From Branchiostoma floridae (lineage: Eukaryota; Chordata; Leptocardii; Amphioxiformes; Branchiostomatidae): a DNA stretch of 64,000 bases. The position numbers and the translations under genes are program-made. The notes beneath the pieces were generated by a model. That model did no database searches, had not been told where the DNA came from, and was given only the letters and a program-made list of their open reading frames with translations. This document shows, in pieces, positions 41,701 through 44,950 of this stretch (position 1 is the first letter of the stretch; each line of letters starts with the position of its first letter). The stretch spans positions 2,641,007-2,705,006 of the forward strand of contig NC_049983.1 in assembly GCF_000003815.2 (NCBI RefSeq), given 5' to 3'.

Positions 41701-42556
41701 ATCCAAACATGTGTGACACAACAGATAAGGTACGCTATTGTACAAAAGGTAGCCATGCAAACTTAATACAACAATACAATGCACATTTTCTCAGGTCACC
41801 TGCAACTATCGTGGGAAGAGCAAGGCAAGATGCTGATCAACTGGGAGGGTGCCTTCGGCTCCTTGAATGCTGGTAAGTTGCGAGCATATTAAAGTGCATC
41901 TTCCTTCCATCGTCTTGTTGCGTCTTTCAGTGCTGTTTACCTCCTGATATAAACATTGTGTTGTGCTGCCCACACCAGCCTATGTAGCTAGGTGGTTGAT
42001 TGTTATATAGAAAATTATGATAACTTGTGGTCTTCTAAATCATGATTGATGCCATGCTAGAATCATACTTTAACTGTTTTTATTCAGATCTGTACTACGA
42101 AGTGTCAGTGGGTCTGGTTGAAGGTGGCAGTAAGGCTGGTCTCTGGTATGAGACAAAGCAGACCAACATGACTGTGTCCAGTCTGGATCAGACAAAGGTA
42201 CACTACATTTATATCTTCAAGGATTTCCTGCTGAAGGCAATATCAAAGAAATATACATATAAAGAATACAATCGACATCTTTGACCAGAAATAACACATC
42301 TAGTTATAATCCGAATTTAGTGATATTGACAAGTTCACAAGCTTAGCGAATGGAAAAGTAAGGATGCTTGGAAAATAGATTATAAGGGTTTTCGACGATA
42401 GAACTCTGCTATTTATTTGGTTTCCGTAGTCCCCGTATCGTTTAAAGAGAATAATCATTGAAGGTATGCCTTTCATTGTTGTTTCAGGAGTACCACATCA
42501 CTGTCAATGCCATAGATAGCGCTGGCATGTACATCACTATAAAGGGCCACGTGTAA
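5603..42556 (+). CDS. Giant FN3-like multi-module extracellular protein gene, 52 chained exons
   Basis: Seen: 52 exons with AG/GT borders join in one frame without a stop (the N gap excepted), about 8,230 coding bases, ending with TAA at 42554-42556. The protein repeats a ~100-residue module: W-x-GF-D-x-(E/D)SG...Y-E-W-A-(I/V)-G, then a Leu-rich strand, G-x-x-YYV-x-V-x-A-x-N-x-A-G, then (S)DG..VDT-PP..G.V.DG. This fits a fibronectin type III-like fold; about 20 modules are present. Exons 41-43 hold a jelly-roll module. Inferred: a secreted or surface adhesion or matrix protein. No signal peptide or membrane segment is seen; the 5' exons are not in the window or not recognisable. Most modules span two or three exons, with introns mainly in phase 0 or 1. 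The exact family name needs a search. Confidence 0.85.
5707..6136. other. Intron stretch without recognised feature
   Basis: A GC-richer segment with a 106-codon chance frame lies here; its product has no recognisable motif and no splice support. It is taken as intron of the FN3-like gene. Confidence 0.5.
6141..6955. mobile_element. TTAA-flanked piggyBac-like MITE (family A), copy 1
   Basis: Perfect TTAA on both sides (6137-6140 and 6956-6959); terminal inverted repeat CCCTATTCAG(A/T)CCGG; poly-G/poly-C next to the ends; no ORF of note; interior rich in TGACGTCA words. TTAA duplication and a CCCT terminus are known piggyBac traits; mobilisation by piggyBac is inferred. Confidence 0.92.
7153..7332 (+). 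CDS. FN3-like gene, exon 2
   Basis: Phase 2 to 2. Encodes VTTYIRATDILGNQ and the module linker IHIDSTPPIIEDFW. The preceding intron carries the TTAA MITE. Confidence 0.85.
7658..7778 (+). CDS. FN3-like gene, exon 3
   Basis: Phase 2 to 0. Encodes TTYDIHSGLYTIYWRLVN, an 'SG..Y.W' strand pair. Donor GTACGT. Confidence 0.82.
8192..8377 (+). CDS. FN3-like gene, exon 4
   Basis: Phase 0 to 0, 62 codons. Has four Cys in CTADTCKCTPMEPC and then DYYFFVTVTNRARLSTT, the module's closing strand. Confidence 0.85.
8462..8490. repeat. AT dinucleotide microsatellite
   Basis: A short TATATA run in the intron after exon 4. Confidence 0.85.
8662..9400. mobile_element. MITE with TA duplication
   Basis: TA at 8660-8661 and 9401-9402 flank inverted ends GAGTC(A/G)ATTCC...CCAAGAGGGT. 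The interior is AT-rich with TGATCACATGTGATCACATG palindromes and many GTTCTAAA/GTTCCAAC words. TA duplication suggests a Tc1/mariner-type origin. Confidence 0.8.
9552..9629 (+). CDS. FN3-like gene, exon 5
   Basis: Phase 0 to 0, 26 codons. Carries the linker VDISPPEPGHVSDN and ends ADIDFQ. Confidence 0.82.
10119..10247 (+). CDS. FN3-like gene, exon 6
   Basis: Phase 0 to 0. Encodes FSWEGFFDHESGVRSYQVFF, the typical first half of a module. Confidence 0.87.
10571..10662. repeat. 46-bp direct duplication
   Basis: Two adjacent copies beginning CTAGAGACTTATAACATGTA, differing at a few bases, in the intron before exon 7. Confidence 0.85.
10739..11019 (+). CDS. FN3-like gene, exon 7
   Basis: Phase 0 to 2. 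Encodes GTYYCTVVAFNRALSASE, then SDGILYDTSPPSITNI and a non-modular segment (VWMVDDQLRKVAVDG). An earlier donor at 10989 would break the frame with exon 8, so the GTGCGA donor at 11020 is chosen. Confidence 0.85.
11128..11480 (-). mobile_element. LINE ORF2 C-terminal fragment with C2H2 finger
   Basis: On the minus strand the frame reads LAHDLAAWRHKLHQGAKKLE and then AFTCSTCGRLCRSRAGLVAH followed by RRVH: a Cys-x2-Cys-x12-His-x3-His finger at the very end of the ORF. Some lineages of LINE ORF2 end this way. It lies in the intron between exons 7 and 8. Confidence 0.78.
11508..11676 (+). CDS. FN3-like gene, exon 8
   Basis: Phase 2 to 0. Encodes a segment unlike the module (QVADPAIFTDRPTVNV, then SPFFMIVDKH); in-frame between exons 7 and 9. 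Confidence 0.8.
11815..12744. mobile_element. Tc1/mariner-like MITE with ~130-bp inverted ends
   Basis: TA flanks at 11813-11814 and 12745-12746. Ends CGAGAGTGGTTCAAAAAGT and CGAGGGTAGTTCAAAAAGT are inverted and stay similar for ~130 bp. No transposase is seen in 930 bp. Confidence 0.88.
12803..12852 (+). mobile_element. Tiny reverse transcriptase relic
   Basis: KRVPQGIVLGPLL corresponds to the SGVPQG.VLGPLLF block of LINE RT; neighbouring sequence is unrecognisable. Confidence 0.5.
12992..13134 (+). CDS. FN3-like gene, exon 9
   Basis: Phase 0 to 2. Encodes LLVYWNGSDGESEINDYQVG, the module's W and Y strands. Confidence 0.85.
13292..13370 (+). CDS. FN3-like gene, exon 10
   Basis: Phase 2 to 0. 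Encodes GQEFYLGVTATNKAGLSTTK, a near-consensus closing strand. Confidence 0.85.
13634..13787 (+). CDS. FN3-like gene, exon 11
   Basis: Phase 0 to 1. Linker IVVDARPPTFSGQV, then LVARWPANGFSDDED and LTYECAV. Confidence 0.87.
13930..14117. mobile_element. Short foldback MITE
   Basis: Inverted arms of about 33 bp, GTGCGGTCACATAGGTTGTG at left and its near-complement ending GACCGTGCC at right, around ~120 bp. It lies in the intron after exon 11. Confidence 0.65.
14354..14460 (+). CDS. FN3-like gene, exon 12
   Basis: Phase 1 to 0. Encodes SSVGPCGGVTGCTAIHRDSL with a Cys pair. Confidence 0.8.
14899..15072 (+). CDS. FN3-like gene, exon 13
   Basis: Phase 0 to 0, 58 codons. HSYYVSVKAKDFVGLTTVAT closes one module; GEPTAGVVEDI starts the next. 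Confidence 0.87.
15073..15706. other. Intron with two diverged direct repeats
   Basis: Segments near 15107 and 15400 share ATTGCTTTCGG-type sequence and a GGCAGAAAGTGAG-like follow-on; possibly TE debris. No gene is seen. Confidence 0.4.
15707..15901 (+). CDS. FN3-like gene, exon 14
   Basis: Phase 0 to 0, 65 codons. TLSARWSGVLHEHQDISYQV and GAGTSPGATDVVGFTSVG follow the module consensus closely. Confidence 0.88.
16166..16480. mobile_element. Family A TTAA MITE, left-half relic
   Basis: Begins TTAA then CCCCTACCCAGACC, followed by the same order of interior words as the copy at 28674 (CTTTTTTG.CATTCCTG, TGACGTAA, GTATACCCAGAAAACTTCAA) but is cut off before the middle; diverged. Confidence 0.72.
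16497..16626 (+). CDS. FN3-like gene, exon 15
   Basis: Phase 0 to 1. TYYITVKASNSIGDTAVTSD, then GITV and EVMDGQECS. The preceding intron ends in a decayed TTAA MITE. Confidence 0.87.
16856..16884 (+). CDS. FN3-like gene, 29-bp micro-exon 16
   Basis: Acceptor ATTTCAG, donor GTACGA; phase 1 to 0; encodes (D)QHDEIYQIQ. It is required: joining exon 15 directly to exon 17 puts a stop eight codons in. It lies ~50 bp before the Helitron-type element. Confidence 0.65.
17160..17700. repeat. 163-bp tandem array (Helentron core)
   Basis: The word GGC(C/T)CCTGTACC recurs at 17182, 17345, 17508 and 17671, a constant 163-bp step; units share AAATGAGCTGAAATTTGACA and GATGTGCCTTGATAAT. Confidence 0.93.
17676..19050. 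repeat. ~620-bp tandem duplication within the Helentron
   Basis: Two diverged modules start at ~17676 and ~18297, each ordered: GGTATAGATAGGCAT.AGATA, AGCCAATCA, AATATTCATAAGCG, GATAATCG.AGCAGTCACTTA, and TGTTGACGGTCT. The second has a G/C-rich insert at ~18640-18730. Confidence 0.8.
20106..20391 (+). CDS. FN3-like gene, exon 17
   Basis: Phase 0 to 1, 95 codons: CYDTSPSIYQTSKTAVAAHW, then a diverged second half ending YKSKVLFCHQAGCFAP. Confidence 0.87.
20873..21117 (+). CDS. FN3-like gene, exon 18
   Basis: Phase 1 to 0. Linker FLVSPDPPLPGTLHVSSP, then VMNFYDWAIADDSENGKL. Donor GTTAGT. Confidence 0.85.
21612..21783 (+). CDS. FN3-like gene, exon 19
   Basis: Phase 0 to 1. LTKCLSLVVRGHAHTGLSAS is the closing strand; QCEETSTNRGL replaces the usual linker. 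Confidence 0.84.
21870..22335 (-). mobile_element. LINE C-terminal fragment
   Basis: On the minus strand, VTRLRITCHKLHIETGKHTR then, after a frameshift, LEQRLCKYCNLDRIEDERHF: the cysteine-containing C-terminal block found in some LINE ORF2 proteins. Truncated and frameshifted. Confidence 0.65.
22636..22865 (+). CDS. FN3-like gene, exon 20
   Basis: Phase 1 to 0. DIDYTNETTMLSAVWPTLRH and KYEWAVLEDKSVSS give the module's W and Y-E-W strands. Confidence 0.87.
23000..23838. other. AT-rich intron without recognised feature
   Basis: Only AT-rich sequence and a few short GGTAAAATGGTAAA-type repeats near 23450 are seen between exons 20 and 21. Confidence 0.5.
23839..24051 (+). CDS. FN3-like gene, exon 21
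   Basis: Phase 0 to 0, 71 codons. LSLEQNKRYIVCIHAEE and the linker SSGVTVDVTPPNADAADVW. Confidence 0.88.
24408..24513 (+). CDS. FN3-like gene, exon 22
   Basis: Phase 0 to 1. LFVQWDGFIDVEEHGVSMHH, then IQRYEYAIG across the splice. Confidence 0.87.
24737..24853 (+). CDS. FN3-like gene, exon 23
   Basis: Phase 1 to 1. TIAGGSDVQAWTDVG and LQHGWSYYATVTA. A palindromic MITE begins 9 bp after its donor. Confidence 0.87.
24863..25092. mobile_element. Palindromic MITE (GCATGTGCGGCGACAGG family), copy 1
   Basis: Arms of ~85 bp start ATAAGCCTTCTCACAATAGT and are inverted at the right end; they include GCATGTGCGGCGACAGGAAT and AGGTAATATGTC. A ~60-bp loop separates them. Confidence 0.88.
25285..25455. 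mobile_element. Palindromic MITE family, copy 2
   Basis: Shares GACAGGAATTGTGGGTAAT, the CTTGATTTGCATAACAAT loop and the inverse TGACATATTACCCACAAT; outer arms are lost. Confidence 0.72.
25516..25651 (+). CDS. FN3-like gene, exon 24
   Basis: Phase 1 to 2. VDFVGLSTTK and linker RVTVDTTPPRKSDTHI. Confidence 0.87.
25849..26058. mobile_element. Palindromic MITE family, copy 3
   Basis: AGCCCTCTCACAGACATCAG and ACGCATGTGCGGC at left, inverse GCCGCACATGTGTTCTGATC and GATAGGGCT at right; interior matches copy 1 (ACCCGTCTGG, ATCGAAACAATGGTC). Confidence 0.8.
26379..26559 (+). CDS. FN3-like gene, exon 25
   Basis: Phase 2 to 0. WEGVFYDTESGVSFFEWAVG matches the consensus; ends HEYYVSIK. Confidence 0.9.
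26749..27016 (+). CDS. FN3-like gene, exon 26
   Basis: Phase 0 to 1. VVVETSPPEAGNVYDG, NDIDYQDDVTTIHAHWDGFY and IVSYTWSVG; a whole linker plus first half. The end of this exon is duplicated in the next intron. Confidence 0.9.
26986..27229 (+). repeat. 123-bp tandem duplication spanning the end of exon 26
   Basis: CTTGCTCCACAGAACGTTGG (26986) recurs as CTTGCTCCACAAAACATTGG (27109), and the following CTAACATTTACTTGAAACTC and GGCGACGCCTCAGGAGTGGT recur too. In the second copy the donor GT has become GA, so it is not usable. Confidence 0.92.
27256..27442 (+). CDS. FN3-like gene, exon 27
   Basis: Phase 1 to 2. LTPGETYYVTVTACNAADLC and SDGVIPDDSPPVAGRVLDG: the textbook module end. Confidence 0.9.
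27555..27669 (+). CDS. FN3-like gene, exon 28
   Basis: Phase 2 to 0. LAAHWYGFNDPHSGLSHYEW and RAGTTPGGSDIVG. Confidence 0.9.
27856..27973 (+). CDS. FN3-like gene, exon 29
   Basis: Phase 0 to 1. LSLPVNTMIYITVKAYNRVG closes the module. Confidence 0.88.
28176..28375 (+). CDS. FN3-like gene, exon 30
   Basis: Phase 1 to 0. FRVDTSAPTVTTAVHF linker, then a diverged strand region (VKIRWRFDDSESLVVDQHVS). Confidence 0.86.
28455..28640 (+). mobile_element. tRNA-derived SINE-like copy
   Basis: CCCGAGTTCGATGC resembles a pol III B box; downstream GTTGTACCCTTTGGAAAC, ACACTTCGACC and TCACCCAGGTG parallel the minus-strand SINE at 40.8-41.2 kb. The A box is decayed. Confidence 0.6.
28674..29619. mobile_element. 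TTAA-flanked piggyBac-like MITE (family A), copy 2
   Basis: TTAA at 28670-28673 and 29620-29623; ends CCCTATTCAGACCGGG and CCGGTCTGAATAGGG. The interior parallels copy 1 in reverse orientation, including CCAAGATGGCGGACC-like and TGACGTCAT words. 946 bp, no ORF. Confidence 0.93.
29640..30490 (-). mobile_element. LINE ORF2 C-terminal region (zf-RVT-like)
   Basis: A 178-codon minus frame (29920-30456) ends a LINE ORF2: GHGRPAVRLTSLRLDFSQLN, then HHCITSPTCKCG and ETTEHYLLHCELYNSE, the Cys/His block (zf-RVT type) that follows the RT in several LINE groups. It is open at its upstream edge (KAWKILPMNKTTGL) but has no RT; 5'-truncated. Confidence 0.82.
30773..30901 (+). CDS. FN3-like gene, exon 31
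   Basis: Phase 0 to 0, 43 codons. LALDDGNNYVAKVIGCNNAR is the closing strand; a SINE, a MITE and a LINE lie in the intron before it. Confidence 0.86.
31161..31373 (+). CDS. FN3-like gene, exon 32
   Basis: Phase 0 to 0, 71 codons. VDSSKPLTGHFAV linker; LKLAWLGFSDYHSGIDRLMV. Confidence 0.88.
31480..31747. other. Intron segment, unassigned
   Basis: GC-balanced sequence with ATTCGGCCGAAAGCTCGTCGAC, a word partly repeated near 35210. Likely an old repeat; no coding evidence. Confidence 0.35.
31749..31818. repeat. 21-bp tandem repeat at a splice acceptor
   Basis: Three copies of a unit like ATCATGTTGTACATATATAC end about 10 bp before the acceptor of exon 33. Confidence 0.92.
31828..31974 (+). 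CDS. FN3-like gene, exon 33
   Basis: Phase 0 to 0, 49 codons. YSTLYISLWAING is a closing strand. Its acceptor follows a 21-bp tandem repeat. Confidence 0.85.
32116..32170 (+). pseudogene. Decayed copy of the start of exon 34
   Basis: TTCCTCACAG followed by GCTGGTTTGGCAAGACGTG mirrors the true acceptor and start TTCCTTACAG/GCTGGGTTGGCGAGTACCG at 32309. Similarity fades after ~20 bp; the reading frame is not compatible with the chain. Confidence 0.45.
32309..32492 (+). CDS. FN3-like gene, exon 34 (Cys-rich)
   Basis: Phase 0 to 1. Contains a compact Cys cluster, RRCDAHSCYGHCICAPFNQN plus two later Cys; likely disulphide-bonded, unlike the FN3-like modules. Confidence 0.85.
32591..32772 (+). 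CDS. FN3-like gene, exon 35
   Basis: Phase 1 to 0. AYTYSTCALAANWREATIG and PYRYEWSAGIS. The GTTAGT donor at 32773 is chosen because it keeps frame with exon 36. Confidence 0.86.
32908..33004 (+). CDS. FN3-like gene, exon 36
   Basis: Phase 0 to 1. LVYDRVWYDVGLETSAVLTL. Confidence 0.83.
33216..33346 (+). CDS. FN3-like gene, exon 37
   Basis: Phase 1 to 0. LEVGVSYVFYVRAWYTDNIY closes a module; LRADQTPPKRSSS is the linker. Confidence 0.86.
33482..33644 (+). CDS. FN3-like gene, exon 38
   Basis: Phase 0 to 1. DSLSVSWEYVFLDAINSGND and HFELSLGTYPG. Confidence 0.86.
33758..33964 (+). CDS. FN3-like gene, exon 39
   Basis: Phase 1 to 1. SLQSGKTYYTSVRAYNHAGL and SDGVMVDTVAPTAGVVFDG; near-consensus. Confidence 0.9.
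34346..34549 (+). CDS. FN3-like gene, exon 40
   Basis: Phase 1 to 1. VVSASWHGFNDLDSGIDKHF and NIMGWTDTGL. Confidence 0.9.
34860..35382. other. Intron before exon 41, no clear feature
   Basis: Contains CGATCTTCGGGCCTATCGATGG and similar CG-rich words suggestive of an old repeat; nothing nameable. Confidence 0.35.
35383..35559 (+). CDS. FN3-like gene, exon 41 (module end and jelly-roll start)
   Basis: Phase 1 to 1. QRYYTKVKGQDAAGHQSP and SDGFLVDTSPPIPEANLQIG, then NLLINPSFEDAVDGGEG, the opening signature of carbohydrate-binding-like jelly-roll domains. Confidence 0.9.
35792..35923 (+). CDS. FN3-like gene, exon 42 (jelly-roll)
   Basis: Phase 1 to 1. GWILEGDSVVRQISS, HGRSHLLLHGSMSQTFTTVA: the 'GW..EG', 'G...L.L' and 'Q.F.T' strands of a galactose-binding-like fold. 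Confidence 0.88.
36206..36474 (+). CDS. FN3-like gene, exon 43 (jelly-roll end)
   Basis: Phase 1 to 0. QEYRISFFVNHDA, DTWQKQIYYFTAVGTSSSVT and GISLDNFK complete the jelly-roll ('Y.ISF', 'F.A', 'LD.F'). Confidence 0.88.
36840..36939. other. Assembly gap, 100 N
   Basis: Exactly 100 unknown bases, the usual placeholder for a scaffold gap of unknown size. It removes the start of exon 44. Confidence 0.99.
36940..36992 (+). CDS. FN3-like gene, exon 44 (5' part lost in gap)
   Basis: Open from the gap edge: DPESPIVDYSWAIGTTR, leaving in phase 1 with donor GTAGGA. The missing part should carry the module linker and the 'W.GF' strand. Confidence 0.85.
37553..37684 (+). CDS. FN3-like gene, exon 45
   Basis: Phase 1 to 1. 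GTQLQGFVPLG and GSYVYVTVVATNAAGLSA. Confidence 0.88.
37999..38225 (-). mobile_element. LINE ORF2 3' end with ATG-repeat tail
   Basis: On the minus strand, LTLKKLIESETGLDGLELLT and AMKDRLFWK resemble the 'RP..TLK..I..DTGL...EL..AM.DR..W' close of LINE ORF2, followed by a GATGATGATGATT tail. 5'-truncated. Confidence 0.68.
38242..38270. repeat. AT dinucleotide microsatellite
   Basis: About 14 TA/AT units, 39 bp before the acceptor of exon 46. Confidence 0.9.
38309..38485 (+). CDS. FN3-like gene, exon 46
   Basis: Phase 1 to 1. LVDLTPPVIGTVLDG, VICARWPDVADDESGINYCE. Confidence 0.9.
38941..39089 (+). CDS. FN3-like gene, exon 47
   Basis: Phase 1 to 0. FIAHGAKVYVIVRCHNNAGQ is the closing strand. 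Confidence 0.87.
39161..39256. repeat. ~45-bp tandem repeat
   Basis: Two and a half copies of GGCCATGAAGGTTGAAAACA plus TACTCTATTTAGAGTAT in the intron after exon 47. Confidence 0.88.
39494..39682 (+). CDS. FN3-like gene, exon 48
   Basis: Phase 0 to 0, 63 codons. SDGVVLTSVPPSIEHAYV, KLHIAWGGFVDPSGIQYYE. Confidence 0.9.
39852..39945 (-). pseudogene. 5S rRNA-derived pseudogene or SINE head
   Basis: On the minus strand, CCCGATCCTCTCGATCTCGG, then GTACTTGGATGGGAGACC (the 5S box C region), then ACCGGATACTGTAGCCC follow 5S rRNA order. About 20-25 nt between these blocks (including box A and the GTTAAGC region) are missing, so it is not a functional 5S gene. A 5S-headed SINE (SINE3-like) is an alternative. 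Confidence 0.72.
40187..40490 (+). mobile_element. tRNA-derived SINE
   Basis: A box TAGTCCAGTGG and B box GTTCGATCCC are spaced as in a tRNA, inside GTGCGCGTAGTCCAGTGGTT...; a ~230-bp non-tRNA body follows. Inserted in the intron between exons 48 and 49. Confidence 0.82.
40790..41150 (-). mobile_element. tRNA-derived SINE, minus strand
   Basis: On the minus strand: GACCGCTTAGCGCAGCGGCA (A box TAGCGCAGCGG), TCGAGTTCAGATCC (B box), then TTGTGCCCTTGGGGAAGGCA and CTTTACTCAGGTG, a body shared with the copy at 28455. It ends 43 bp before exon 49. Confidence 0.82.
41194..41398 (+). CDS. FN3-like gene, exon 49
   Basis: Phase 0 to 1. LQLVPGATYIVSVRSVNFLG, a classic FN3 G-x-x-Y strand. A SINE ends 43 bp upstream. 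Confidence 0.88.
41795..41872 (+). CDS. FN3-like gene, exon 50
   Basis: Phase 1 to 1. HLQLSWEEQGKMLINWEGAF. Confidence 0.82.
42088..42197 (+). CDS. FN3-like gene, exon 51
   Basis: Phase 1 to 0. LYYEVSVGLVEGG and QTNMTVSSLDQTK. Confidence 0.85.
42488..42556 (+). CDS. FN3-like gene, last chained exon with stop
   Basis: Phase 0 entry. EYHITVNAIDSAGMYITIKG then HV and TAA. An alternative donor GTAAGG at 42553 would bypass the stop, leaving in phase 2, which does not fit the next EGF exon directly (phase 1). Confidence 0.7.
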   Translation, partial: EYHITVNAIDSAGMYITIKGHV

Positions 42557-43530
42557 GGATGAGGCGACAATGCAGTCTTAGTCACTAGTGCAACCTAAGA
42601 CTTTAGGAAAACATTAACCAGAGTGTGCTATGTTTTTCTTAGCATTGTGCATCAGTCCTTATACTCATTTGTGATACATGCAAGGACTTGCCTTCTTAGC
42701 TACACATCGTTTTAACCTTACTCATTTGCTTGGAGATTATGTATTGTAACAAAATCGTTGTAAAATTTAGGTAGCATGAAAACAATGCGATGTTCCAAGC
42801 TTCTAAAATGGAATTTTTGGCCCAACTTCGTAACGCTATAAGTGGCGCTCTAGTATTTTTTAATTCAAATTGTCACCAAATATAGATCATTAAAATATCT
42901 ATTGAGTTCATGGGGTCTTGCTTGGTTGTCACGTGGTTGTCCTGAAATGTAGGTCCCTATTTGTGTTTGAAGAACATTGGCGTTGTGGAACAAGTACTGT
43001 CCCTTTGCAAAATATGAGCCAATTCTATTTTTCGACCCTGACACCATTGTTTAACCCTTGCAGACATTCGCTCAATAAACGGAGAGAGCGAGCAATAAAA
43101 ACGAACCAAAAACCGGTCTTCTGTGATATAGACCCGATTGGTACAATTAAACATGTACCATATGTATATTCTCCAACAATAGATATCAACTCTTTACTGG
43201 CTATAAAACATTTTAAATTGAGCATTTCAAAGTCAACACAAACTCTGAACGGTACGTGTGATTTCAAATAGGACAAAAAATGTCTAATGAGAAAACCGAG
43301 GTATTGTAAGATGTACATTCATTTGGTGTGAATATATTATTCTAACTGAGCAAAGTACGTCTACAGTGTGTACTCAGCGTGCAAAGTCTCAGTTACCTCA
43401 TGCATCATGCTGTAATACTGACGCGGCATAAACAACATGCAGCATATGCTGATCAGAATGTGTATAAGCGCAGTGTCATCTTTATTTTACCAAGCTAAAG
43501 ACACTACATCTACTGGTACTTTCACGGTGC
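42557..43530 (+). other. Probable 3' untranslated/intergenic stretch
   Basis: No further FN3-like coding sequence. A possible poly(A) signal AATAAA occurs at ~43073. Weak family A MITE-like words appear near 42780-42860 (CCCAACTTCGTAACGCTATA). Confidence 0.35.
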
Positions 43531-43655
43531 AGATAACAGAACAATAATATTTGTTACGACTAACGTCATGCATGTTTACAATACCAGTTGGGCTCTGCCA
43601 CCTTAGATCCCCCAAATTGAATTTTTTAAAATACATTTTTAAGTAAATAAGGCCA
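43530..43655. mobile_element. Family A MITE relic, first part
   Basis: GTGCAGATAACAGAACAATA, then ACCAGTTGGGCTCTGCCACC and TTGAATTTTTTAAAATAC, match 28957-29110 of the intact copy in order and orientation. Confidence 0.72.
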
Positions 43656-43817
43656 TGCTGATTTGATTATATGGATGGCATCCTCCGGGAACTCCAAAAC
43701 TGATGCAAGAGAGCGAATAAAAAAAAAGATTGGCCAAAAAAAAAGTTGCCTTCAGTATGAAATCAAAGTGGCCAGGAAGGTTGAACATAGTCTTAGAAGC
43801 ACATATGGATGGTGCAA

Positions 43818-43991
43818 TGTTAGATAACAGGAAGATCTATTATACTGGCCATAGGTGGTCCTAGCTAGGACAGGGCCAGCCCACATGTGTTTCTGATTGG
43901 AGTTCAATAAAGGGACAGACCACAGTCTGTCCACAATCAGTTCTGACCAGGCAACCACAGAGTGAACGTCTCATCTTATTCTACTCTAACA
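43818..43991 (+). mobile_element. Short LTR (174 bp) of an LTR retrotransposon
   Basis: Starts TGTTAGA and ends TCTAACA (inverted TG...CA ends), contains AATAAAG (~43909), and is followed at once by CTGGTGGCAGC, the kind of primer-binding site used by Ty3/Gypsy elements. No second LTR is found. Confidence 0.62.
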
Positions 43992-44440
43992 CTGGTGGCA
44001 GCTTCTGGGTTGCCGCTTTCGAGCGGCCGGACCCCGTCCTAACGCCATCCGCGGCCCGCTACCATGCCGCCCGACTCGCCCGGGGACCGAGACCACCAGC
44101 CGCCCGAGCGAACACCGCCCGTACTATGATGCCCGACCCGCCACTGGGCCACGTCGCCGACCGACCTCGCCCCGACGTGCCACCACGCCGTCCGTTTAGC
44201 CAGCCTGCCTGCTACCGCCGTAGACGTAGACTACAGACCCAGCTTGCCTTACCCAGCCTGCCGCCAGACCTCATCTTCCATCGTGCCGCCTCCGCTCGTC
44301 GTCACTGAAGCCCGAAAAGACGCCACCCCGAAGCCGTCCGCAGCCGGCCACGTGTCAGCGCTGTCCTGCAGACCACGCCGCCGTCTGCCCGACCCGGCCC
44401 GCCGTGCCTGCCCGACCCAACATAGGACTAAACACACATA
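43992..44440 (+). mobile_element. LTR-element leader, GC-rich
   Basis: A Pro/Arg-rich GC-rich stretch, with a short frame from MPPDSPGDRDHQPPERTPPV to a stop. Probably the leader or a gag start; no protease, RT or integrase follows, so the element is truncated or a small non-autonomous (TRIM-like) form. Confidence 0.45.
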
Positions 44441-44454
44441 GTATGGTATACCAT

Positions 44455-44500
44455 GGTCCTCTGGACCTGAAATTTCTGTAACGGTACCTGCCCCAACCAA
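44455..44500. mobile_element. hAT-type MITE relic
   Basis: TCTGGACCTGAAATTTCTGT and ACGGTACCTGCCCC resemble the right end of the intact element at 49827-50090. Confidence 0.5.
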
Positions 44501-44639
44501 CAATAGATTTTTTTTCTTTCCGTCCTTTCACATCTTATTCATTGACTTTAGATTCATTTTGGCATTCTATATAGACTTTAGATTCATATTGGCATTAGTT
44601 ATCTGTTTTCTGATACTTTTTTTTCAATCTACGGAATAT

Positions 44640-44950
44640 TTGTGCTCTGATCATTTTGGCCACCATCTTAAATTTTGTCGGTTACGTCGCCAAATTAGAA
44701 TAAATTTTTGAATATGTGAATTTGAAAGATTTTATGTAATAAGATAGCAATAACGTAGTAAATAAACGTGAAAAATACATTGTTAGAACCTAAATTAACA
44801 ATTTTCGTCAAAATGCCAGACAACAAACAATTGCCAATACACGAAAAGAATGGAAATTTTTCAAACTAAATTTTAGGAAAACTCACTGTATTTAGTGGCT
44901 CTAGCGCAAGCCGTTCTGGCGTAATACGACATGAAAGTTAGCGCAGACCT
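44640..44950. mobile_element. Family A MITE relic, second part
   Basis: ACGTGAAAAATACATTGTTA, GGAAAACTCAC and CTCTAGCGCAAGCCGTTCTG match 29370-29590 of the intact copy, same orientation as the part at 43530. The LTR element separates the parts. Confidence 0.78.
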
